A stretch of 16,342 bases of DNA from the NCBI GenBank assembly GCA_034696485.1, contig JAQIWT010000687.1:1-16342 (forward strand). The letters are read 5' to 3'. The position numbers and the translations under genes were made by a program. Numbering within the stretch: position 1 is the first letter of the stretch; each line of letters begins with the position of its first letter. Positions 8,179 to 16,342 of this stretch are shown here, in pieces. The stretch comes from Isohypsibius dastychi (taxonomy: Eukaryota > Tardigrada > Eutardigrada > Parachela > Isohypsibiidae). The notes under the pieces were generated by a model. The model was not told where the DNA came from. It saw nothing but the letters and a program-made list of their open reading frames with translations, and searched no databases.

Positions 8179-9076
8179 TTCCTTCTGCTGTAAAGTGCTC
8201 GTTCTTTCAATATATTTTGTCTTCAGTTCTTCCTTCATTCATGTTTGTGCCATGCCTTCTAGAGTCTCTACTCTAATCGATGTGATGAACTTTGGGCTCC
8301 TCCTGGGCTGATTTGTTTTACCGATTAGCTTGTGCGGCCCGAATTTTTTTCCGGCTGTCAATCGGTTCTTCTCGAGCTTCGAACGGAGTTGCACCATTAT
8401 TATTCTGACTTTAGTTTCGGGAAACATTCGGGATAATAATTAAGTGGACATTGAGTAGTATATGTGGGTTAGCACGGTGACCTTTTTATTCTGAAAGTGG
8501 ACTACAAATCATACGTTTATGCTTCTACGGTATGATTTCACTTATTCTTTTCTGATTCGTTCTGTGGGTAATGAAAGTGTATTCACGATTTCTACTCAAC
8601 TTTTCTGCACGAAGTTGGGTGTGTCGGTGACTTCTGATTTCGGGTCTCCTAAAACTTGGCATACCTTTTTTAATTTGCCTAAAAGTTTTTTGTTCGGGAA
8701 GATGTCTAACAAAAGGTGATTCGCCATTTTTTCTAGTTTTTTTACAGTGGAATTATGAAACAAACGTTATGTTTACCATTCATCCGATTTTCAATCAGTA
8801 TCAGCTCCAGTGTCCTTTCACATTTTCCTCTACAAATTGGGTAGATGATGCGTTTAAACTGTCAGCTCGCCGTCTTTGTTGTTCATACATATCGATATTT
8901 ACTCTTATATTCAATAACATAATTTCTTCCATGGCTTGAAATCTTCGATTTGCTTTTATCGAGAACCATTTGCCTAAAAATCTGGTATTCTTTTCACCAA
9001 GTTTCCTCTTTATTATACATCCTTATCATATGTCTTCACGCTCGATGAAGCAATAATATTCTTTTGTGTTTTCAGG

Positions 9077-9267
9077 TGTTCAGCTCGCTCCCTTCTCCCA
9101 TTCTCCCCGAGAATGGAATGCATCAATCTACTTTCTTTCTTTTTCATATGTCATCATCTTCTCATCATGACATGCTGCTGACAATCCTATCATCATTTCC
9201 CCTGATAAACACCTCCTTGACCAGAACTGGTTTTGGACCGGCTTTATTCATATCTGGATGGTGAAAA
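9077..9267 (+). other. probable 5' UTR exon portion of tolloid with a 48-codon upstream ORF
   Basis: A clean 3' splice site (CTTTTGTGTTTTCAG) ends at 9076, and no coding frame fits across it, so the following bases look like a 5' UTR exon. An upstream ORF runs from ATG 9118 to TGA 9262-9264, only three bases before the tolloid ATG at 9268. Another upstream ATG sits at 9113. The tolloid ATG has A at -3. Confidence 0.45.
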
Positions 9268-12200
9268 ATGAAAGTGTCTCCAGTGATGATGCAGTTCTCA
9301 TCCAGATGGGTTTTATTCTTCTTACTCTATCTGAATTCATTTGGATCATGTCGGAAGAGGACTGATGAATTTGCCAGATTATCCTTCCCTTATCAGACTT
9401 CCAATGACCGTTTTCTTGACCCTTGCAAAGCCGGTAAGTTTCACAGTTTTGCAAATGGAATACTCTACTTGTAGTCTTCTTTTTTACGATTTACCTTTGA
9501 TTTCTAGCTGGTTTTTTGGGGGATCTCGCGTTGAGTGAGGAAGATGTTCAGTTATTCCGGTCGCCGGCAAGCCGATTATCCAAAGCAAATATAACCCAGT
9601 CGAATTTCTTCGCAACTGATCAGTCTTCCACGAATACATCCTCCAAGCCGGAAGAGGGGAAGAAGCTGCGAGTTTGGTTAGAAAGGTGGAATAGAACGAA
9701 AAAGTCTCGTGTTATCAACAATGCGAAATCACATGAGCAACCGACATTGGAAGCAGTTGAAAATAGTGGCCAACCTCGACATCGGCGAGCTGCGACGGCC
9801 AGGACTGAGCGTATTTGGGAATATGGAATTATTCCTTATGAAATTGACAAGAATTTCAGTGGTAAGTTTGGTGAGAAAAATGGGTACGGTCCATCGAGAC
9901 TGGAATAGTTTCTAAGACGATCATGTGGTTATCATTTTTAACACGAGTTATTGTATTTAAATTATCAAGTTTGTGGATACTTAGAGTGTATTTTTCATCC
10001 GGATAATTGAAGCTGTTTTAGGAGAACATCGTGCATTATTCGTCAGCTCGATGCGTCATTGGGAGAACTCTACTTGTATCCACTTCATCGAACGGAAGCC
10101 AGAACATGAGAATTACATTGTCTTCACTGAACGGCCTTGTGGGCAAGTAAAAAATACTGGATAATTGACTATGAAGCTACTTTGATGCTCTTGATTATAA
10201 AGCTCCAGTGCTGACTTTTTAATTTTGTTTTGTTTAGATGTTGTTCGTTTGTCGGGAAACGGGGAAGTGGCGCTCAAGCCATAAGCATCGGGAAGAATTG
10301 TGACAAGTTTGGCATTGTCGTTCACGAACTGGGGCATGTCGTTGGCTTTTGGCATGAACATACCAGACCTGATCGGGATAATCATGTTGATATTGTCACC
10401 AACCACATCATGGCAGGTGATAATATAATCCCTCCCTTCATCGTGTTTTTCATAATAGAAGCTGATAGAAGTAACCTCGGTTCTGCCAAAGATAGAAGAG
10501 TATTATTTTAGCGTACGCCTTAACTTTCATTTGAAGTCTCGTCCAATTTCATTTTCAACGTGAATCTTTGGAAATCTGGAAAAATATTTTTCTCTCTGAA
10601 AGCGAATTGAGAATGTCGTCAAGCGATTAGTTTTCGTGGTGATTAGTTTGGATGATTGATTGTGCCACATTAGGAAAGTGACGATTGATTGATACACCAA
10701 CATTTCTGAATAATAACTAATCAGCTTTTGAGCATGCTTGACCAGAGCTAATTATTAGGAATATTATACGGAATCTTAGCTCTTCTCTGCATCTTCTTTG
10801 ATGCAAGATTGTTCTTAAATTGATTGTGTTTTTGATAATTAGCGTCTTCCACTTCGTCGGCTTGTTTTTTGAATAGCTTAATCATACTTTTTTAATGCTA
10901 TCATGTATTTTGACATGTGATTTTCTGTTCAACAGGTCAGGAATATAATTTCAACAAGTTGACATCGGAGGAAGTCAACTCGCTGGGACAATCTTATGAT
11001 TTCGCTAGCATCATGCACTACGCCAGGAATACATTCGCACGTGGAACTTACCTCGACACTATTCTACCGAGGAAGACACCGGAAATGGTTGAGCGTCCGG
11101 AAATCGGCCAACGTATTCGATTATCTGAAGGAGATATCGCCCAGACACGACTTCTCTATCAGTGTCCCAGTATGTACAACTTGTTCTGGAATTGTGTTAA
11201 AAAAAGGATAACAAATACTCTTTAGCTTGTGGGCAGACTTTAATGGCGCCAAGTTCCTCATTTTCTTCACCGGAATACGAAACGGGAAATGATGCAAGTA
11301 TTCATGGGAGTAAAGATGGATATCGTTGTGTTTGGCGCATCACAGCGACACATGGTGAAATTGTTGCTCTCAACATCACCGACCTCGACATTGTACATAC
11401 CAAAGAATGCCTTGGAGACTATTTGGAAATTCGGGATGGCTACTGGCATAAATCGCCGCTTCTCGGTAAGATTCCACCATGATTCATTCTTAAACTGCAC
11501 TGTAGGCAAAACTGACAAATCCGAAAATAATTGCGTTCTCTTTGTGGATTGGTGCGATAATTTTATGAATCGGTGAAATTAGATTGAATTGTCTCTAATT
11601 TTCCTTCTCTTTTTCAGGTCGATTTTGTGGAGCGAACTTGGGTGCGACAATTATTCTATCAACGGGCTCGAGACTATGGATCGAATACAAGTCCAGTCCA
11701 TCCATTTCCGGTTTGAAAACTGGTGGGTTCCGCGCCAATTATGACGTGATATGCGGAGGAAATGTCACTGCCCCAAAAGGACAACTTCAAAGTCCAAATT
11801 ATCCAGATGATTATCGTCCGAATAAAGAGTGCATTTGGATTATTCGCCTTGAGAAGAACTACCAAGTTGCCCTTCAATTTCAGAGCTTTGAAATTGAGAA
11901 TCATGACGATTGCATGTATGATTATTTGGAGATTCGAGATGGTGGTGATGTGAGTTCGCCGCTCTTGGGACGATATTGTGGTTATCATTCTCCTGATTCA
12001 CTCAAAAGTACCGGCAACTTGCTCTGGCTCAAGTTTGCATCGGATTCATCTGTTCAAAAAGCCGGATTCTCGCTCGATTATATGACAGGTACCTGGCCAT
12101 GTTTCTCTTGATATTATGTTTGCACGAACTAGAGGTCCAAATCTTTATCTGTTCTGCTGACCGCCTCGCAGATCCTAGAGACATTTTTTGAATTTGTATC

Positions 12201-14118
12201 AACGTTCATTGCACTGATACTGCATGTCGCTAAGACATTGTTTTATTTTTTCAGAGTTTAACGAGTGCACACAAACGGCACATGGTTGTGAGCAGATTTG
12301 TGTGAATACTTTGGGAGGATATCGATGCGAATGTAATATCGGCTTTGAACTCCATTCGGATGGGAAGCACTGTGAGAATGCATGCGGTGGATTTATTCAC
12401 GACCTCAACGGAACAATCTTCAGTCCATCCTTTCCTGATCTCTATCCACCGAATAAGAATTGTGTTTGGCAAATTGTCTCACCACCGCAATATCGCATCA
12501 CCCTCAACTTTACCCACTTTGATCTCGAAGGCAATAACGTAAGCCTGCACAGTTTAATCTCATCTTCAATAATCTGGTTCAAATCCCGGTGATTAATGTT
12601 TATTATTTGCAGCAAGATTGTGAATATGATTCGGTGACGATCACGTCATCAAGTGATAATTTCACCTCTCAAGATGCTCGTCGTCTTGGAGTATTTTGCG
12701 GCCAGATGATACCCACTCCCATCACTTCGGAAACCAATGTTCTTCGCGTACTTTTCCAGTCGGATAATTCTGTCCAAAAAAGCGGATTCTCTGCTCTGTT
12801 TTTCACCGGTAAGTGTTAACGCGGGCGTACCTTTCCAGCGTTTTATGTGTTCTTCCGAATGTTACGAGCTAAGTAGTCGTTCTGCATTGTTTCATTTGTT
12901 GATTAATATATTTTCAGACAAGGATGAATGTTCAGAAAGCAATGGGGGATGTCAGCAGATCTGCCGGAATATCATTGGTTCTTATGAATGTCTTTGTAAT
13001 AACGGATTCACCTTACATGATAACAAGCATGACTGCAAGGAGGGAGGATGTAAATATTCCATCAATGAACCAAACGGTGAAATCACCAGTCCAAATTGGC
13101 CAGAATCATATCCGCCGAGGAAGGATTGCATCTGGCACTTTTCTGCCACTCCCGGCCATCGAATTAAATTGGTCAGTTTTGTTACGAGCTCTATAATATG
13201 TGGTAACCATGCCAAATCTTTTTTATTTTGCAGATATTTGAAGAGTTTGAAATCGAACCGCACCAGGAGTGCAACTATGATCATATTGAAATTTATGATG
13301 GCGATTCATCTAGCAGCTCAATTCTCGGCCGATTTTGTGGCAGCAAAATTCCCCACCCGCTTTTATCATCCGGAAATCAGATGTACATGGTCTTCCAATC
13401 CGATGCTAGTGTTCATCGAAAAGGATTCAAAGCCGCCCATGGCACCGGTAAATAATTTCGAGAAAAACACAGTTTTCAATGATTTTTCGGAATACGTACA
13501 GTATGCCTTCGAGTGTATCTGTTCCAGACAGAAGGAGTTACATGTTTACGCGTCTATAAGTCTTATTTCTGTTCCAGAATGTGGAGGACAACTTGTGGCA
13601 TCAAACATTGTTGGCCATCTCTATTCCCATGCTAAATACGGAGACCAGAATTATGATAATCGTGAAGATTGCGATTGGATTATTGAATCTGGTTCTGAGA
13701 TGATGTCCGTTGAATTGCGCTTCTTGACATTCGAGTTGGAAGACGCCCAAGATTGCGGATATGATTATGTGGAAATATATGATGGATATGACGATTCGGC
13801 GGCAAAGCTCGCAACGTTATGCGGAAACAAGGTAAAAACAATCGACTGAATGATTATGGGGAGCTGAAATATTTCTCTTTTCAGCTTCCAGTGGAGTTTC
13901 TCTCCTCAAATCGTGCCCTAATGCTCCGTTTCCGATCTGATGACAATATCAACTCAAAAGGCTTCTCTGTAGCCTATGATATTCGAAGTTTTGCCAATGG
14001 TGGAGAGAGTTCGCGCAATGATCATAGCAGTAACAATTATCGCAATAATCCGACTGGATATGCTTCCGCCGGAAGTGTCACTCGTTCTCACTGGCTCAAT
14101 CCAGATGAACCTATTTGA
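9268..14118 (+). CDS. tld: tolloid/BMP1-type secreted metalloprotease
   Basis: Tolloid is a secreted zinc protease that cleaves chordin/Sog, freeing BMP ligands, and processes matrix precursors. Thirteen exons are 9268-9433, 9508-9861, 10022-10142, 10238-10416, 10936-11169, 11226-11465, 11618-12088, 12255-12538, 12613-12808, 12918-13171, 13234-13447, 13578-13831 and 13885-14118 (TGA), giving 1066 residues. The order is signal peptide (1-27), prodomain with N-glycosylation sequons (N83, N98, N117), furin site RHRR (146-149), astacin domain from A150, CUB1 (from C353), CUB2 (from C477), EGF1 (593-628), CUB3 (from C632), EGF2 (753-788), CUB4 (from C793), CUB5 (C906 to about 1020) and a Ser/Asn-rich tail. 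Zinc site [13 protein letters not shown] is at 243-255; the Met-turn SIMHY is at 298-302. The CGCC motif starts at C213. Both EGFs carry the Asn-hydroxylation pattern. The third intron uses a GC donor. Tolloid and tolkin-type paralogues cannot be told apart here. Confidence 0.96.
10143..10237 (+). other. GC-AG intron in tolloid (intron 3)
   Basis: The reading frame for PCG|CCSFVG closes only if exon 3 ends at 10142 (GG) and the intron starts GCAAGT. The acceptor is TTTAG at 10237. The nearest GT (10147-10148) would break the frame and the conserved CGCC motif. GCAAGT matches the known strong GC-donor consensus. Confidence 0.85.
10417..10935 (+). other. longest tolloid intron (intron 4, 519 nt)
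   Basis: This GT-AG intron interrupts the astacin domain between IMAG and QEYNF. It is A/T-rich and no embedded gene, repeat or structured element was seen on either strand. Confidence 0.8.
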
Positions 14119-14487
14119 ACGGGCAGACCAAACTTTTTGTCCTCCTTTTCTGTATGTCCTCACTTGCATGCTACAGTTTCTGTTTGTCTCCCGGAACGAA
14201 ATGAATGGCGAGAAAACCCTGGAATCGTATTTGAAATAAAAAGGCGAGAGTTGCTGGTTCGGCTGACGAAATAATTTTGCACAAAGATTTTCAGAGTAGA
14301 GTTTTCAGTGAAGATCGTTCCAAGGATGACAGAAGAAACAGGAAAACAGAAATGCCGGAACGCAGAAAATATTTCAACTATTAGTAAAGACAACAATTCG
14401 ATACACAGCTGGGATTCACGTTAATTAAATGTGATACACTGCCGCGGAAAGTCATCAAACCAAACGAACCGAGCAGTCCATAAACTC
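14119..14487. other. convergent 3' regions of tolloid and the 282-residue protein gene
   Basis: The stop codons of two facing genes lie at either side. AATAAA at 14235-14240 is a good poly(A) signal for tolloid, 117 nt past its stop. No canonical minus-strand AATAAA was found for the facing gene. No coding exon is seen. Confidence 0.6.
14235..14240 (+). promoter_or_regulatory. poly(A) signal AATAAA of tolloid
   Basis: A canonical hexamer followed by AAAGG lies 117 nt after the tolloid TGA on the plus strand. Confidence 0.55.
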
Positions 14488-15992
14488 TCAAAGATGTTTC
14501 ACAAACAGATCATAGGCTGCCGTCGTGAAAGCAAGTCTCATCATTTTCAAAGCTTCGGCATACTTCTCAGGTTTGTCGACATCTTTAATTTCAGGAACAC
14601 CCGTCTCAATATTGTATCCGATTTTTCCCACTCTGCTTCGAAGAACAACAGAAGTCCCACCTTGCTCTTCAGTCGAGCTTACTGCGGCGAATCCTATGAT
14701 TTCCTTGCACGCGTCGAAACCGATAGAATAAAACGTATAAATTGATTCCGGGACTTTCCTGATGAAAACTTTTCCATCCACGTCTGGCCATCCGCAAACC
14801 GGCGAAATGGAAAACATTTTTTCCAAAGCCCGCGTGAAATCGGGCTCATTATAAGCAGCGACCAGTTCTGAAAAAGACAATTAACATGAAACAATCGTCG
14901 ATCAGCGCACCAAAGTGAATCACGCAAAGTTTATTTGGAATTCACTTAAATTTGCAGTTAAGTTAAAAAATAATGCTTTACACGATAGAACAATCAACTT
15001 ATTTTTAAACTGACGTCCGGTACACGAAAGTTGCTTGTAAGATATAAATTTGCAAATATATTGAACAGGACTCACCCTCTCCTGGCAAGATTAGCGAAGT
15101 TGTCGCCCAAATATTCTCCCGGATGATATCAGAATTCAAACTCGCTTCGACATTGGGATCCAAAGCGATATCCACAAAGAACCGTAGTTCCGGCGGAACA
15201 TGAATGTCCGGAAAGGACGCTCGGGCTCCATTCGTCAATTCCACTTCGAGCTAAAAACACAACATACAAGAATTAACAGTGACACATGAAAAGCATCAGC
15301 AAGCAAATAGCTCATCAGTTAGATAAGCTATTTTCAAACTGAAACGTTAGACCCATCACGCCAAGCAAAACCGAAAAATATGAAATATCTGCGTGCGAAA
15401 CTTACTTTAAACTTCTCAAATGGAACTTTACCCCCCTTGTTGTAGATCAAAATAGTATCCGACAATATCTCGGCTCCAGTGTAGTCCAATGGCTGAGGGG
15501 CATATGTTGGTTTTCCACGAGGCTGAACGCGTCTTAACCTGAAAGACATAACGAGATTACACACTGCTTTAGCTTTAAAAATGTTTATTTTCAGAAATCT
15601 ATCTTCAAAAATGACTGCTTAGTGTGACCAGAAACTGGAAAGAAAACAATAAGATGTTCCGGGACTATACCTCCACCTGATTTTCGGACCGGAAGTGTTT
15701 TTCAGGCTCAGCTCATTTTTCTCTTGTACACATTACACATTACAATAAGGATCACCTACTTCGGATTTTCCGACGTCAGTATATAACGTTTCACCGGATA
15801 GATCTTTGACGGTGGTGCTTCCAAGACAATCTGGATCGTTGGAAATCCGAATTCACAACTCCGAGCAAATCGATAGTTCTTCAAATTCAGATAGTTCTTC
15901 GAAAGTTCTTTCTGCAAAACGGACGCATCAGACTAGAAGAGCTTCAAAGCGGAGGCAGGAGGAATAAAACGCAGATACAGTACCTCCGACAT
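14488..15992 (-). CDS. unrecognised 282-residue soluble protein, five exons
   Basis: I do not recognise this family. Exons in transcript order are 15992-15984, 15911-15760, 15538-15406, 15250-15076 and 14867-14488 (stop TGA). All introns are GT-AG, phases close exactly (0, 2, 0, 1), and the introns are 72-219 nt. That consistency is the main evidence for a real gene. The first exon codes only MSE. The protein has no signal peptide or membrane span, so it is probably cytosolic or nuclear. Visible landmarks are a basic N-terminus (KNYLNLKNYRFARSCEFGFP), PPSKIYPVKRYILTSENPK, a Pro/Tyr-rich linker (KPTYAPQPLDYTGAEILSD), HVPPELRFFVDIALDPN and a segment around CGWPDVDGKVFIRKVPES. Alternating hydrophobic positions (TSVVLRSRVGKIGYN) suggest beta strands, and the C-terminus looks helical (YAEALKMMRLAFTTAAYDLF). 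It shares a short 5' region with a possible divergent gene. Confidence 0.8.
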
Positions 15993-16204
15993 GTTAAGGT
16001 TCAGCGAAATACAAAACGCGAACCAATGCTATAGTCTACCCGTCTTCCGGTTCGTTCGAAATTATGAAAAGTACGGAGTTCTGAATCTGTAAGCGTCTAC
16101 AATGATCGGACGCTGGTGGACAAAGTGAATGAGGTAAAGTACATCAAACACAGGAAGTAGTTTACAGGAGATTATTTTCGAGTTTCGATGAGCTTCGTAG
16201 ACAA

Positions 16205-16342
16205 ATGCCGACGGTGGCACCTTCTTCTTCGCAGGGCAGAATGATCGGCCTAGGCAGTTTAGCCGAATTCCGCCAAAGCCGACTTTCATCATCGACTGCC
16301 TTGCCCAGTAGGTGGACCCTACTCTTCTATGTCGTCGGCACT
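16205..16342 (+). CDS. possible start of a divergent gene, cut by the window edge
   Basis: From ATG at 16205 a frame stays open to the window end (46 codons, MPTVAPSSSQGRMIGLGSLA and on). It ends in an apolar run (WTLLFYVVGT) that could begin a membrane segment. Upstream, a good donor (GTAAGC at 16089) and an acceptor (TTTACAG ending 16167) could remove a 79-nt 5' UTR intron. The reading is divergent from the 282-residue protein gene, with about 210 nt between starts. An overlapping minus-strand frame (16062-16292) competes. No family is recognised, and the call rests on layout and splice-like signals only. Confidence 0.3.
   Translation, partial: MPTVAPSSSQGRMIGLGSLAEFRQSRLSSSTALPSRWTLLFYVVGT

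Larger units (their letters stand above)
7260..9076. other. 1.8-kb intergenic region without a convincing gene
   Basis: No exon with a recognisable protein or good coding character is seen on either strand. The longest open frames (for example 7737-8012 plus and 8239-8427 minus) have no family resemblance. The region does hold a near-perfect hairpin (7859-7902), a 10-bp inverted repeat with homeodomain-like cores (7986-8050) and a TATA-type core promoter (8141-8178). I read it as the promoter region and probably a 5' UTR intron of the downstream tolloid gene. The COX18 3' UTR occupies the left part; no AATAAA was seen close after its stop, and an ATTAAA lies at 7625-7630. Confidence 0.55.

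Noticed and set aside
8239-8427. 62-codon minus-strand ORF rich in basic residues
   Set aside because: No family resemblance, no splice partners found, and it overlaps the candidate promoter and leader region on the other strand.
12576-12586. tRNA B-box-like sequence (GGTTCAAATCC) in tolloid intron 8
   Set aside because: The flanking bases do not form a T-arm stem and no A box or acceptor stem is present within the 74-nt intron.
1-16342. Mobile elements, CRISPR, phage or viral genes
   Set aside because: No transposase, reverse transcriptase, long terminal or terminal inverted repeats, or spaced direct repeats were seen.

Overview
This window is a stretch of animal nuclear genome. Every well-supported gene is split by short GT-AG introns (53 to 519 nt, most under 170 nt), and the proteins are eukaryotic: two mitochondrial assembly factors, an mRNA cap-binding protein, a Bro1-domain ESCRT-associated protein and a full-length tolloid/BMP1 metalloprotease. 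Gene density is high, with at least six genes in 16.3 kb. A five-CUB tolloid together with small introns suggests an invertebrate, perhaps a compact protostome genome such as an arthropod or tardigrade. The sequence alone does not fix the species. No phage, insertion sequence, CRISPR array or bacterial operon structure was seen.

Layout from left to right. ATPAF2 (plus, 5' end cut by the window edge, 1-1358). A possible small membrane protein (minus, about 1474-1860). A class I eIF4E-like cap-binding protein (plus, 2529-3579). BROX (minus, 3996-5837), converging on eIF4E. COX18 (plus, 6097-7259), divergent from BROX across a 259-nt shared 5' region. About 2 kb without a convincing gene (7260-9267), holding a hairpin, an inverted homeodomain-like repeat, a TATA-type core promoter and an apparent 5' UTR exon. 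Tolloid/BMP1 (plus, 9268-14118, 13 coding exons). An unrecognised 282-residue soluble protein (minus, 14488-15992, five exons). At the right edge, a possible start of a divergent plus-strand gene (from about 16205).

Exon joins were worked out by hand. Splice sites were required to keep the reading frame and to match the remembered pattern of each family. For ATPAF2, eIF4E, BROX, COX18 and tolloid, every join closes in frame with a single stop. The genes do not form one pathway. ATPAF2 (F1-ATPase assembly) and COX18 (cytochrome oxidase assembly) both serve mitochondrial respiratory complexes, but they are separated by unrelated genes with their own promoters. I found no clearly new multi-gene system. 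The items most worth a second look are the unrecognised 282-residue protein, BROX without its usual C-terminal CaaX prenylation box, an eIF4E with an insertion beside its second cap-binding tryptophan, a GC-AG intron and a duplicated 3' splice site in tolloid, and the structured 2-kb region upstream of tolloid.
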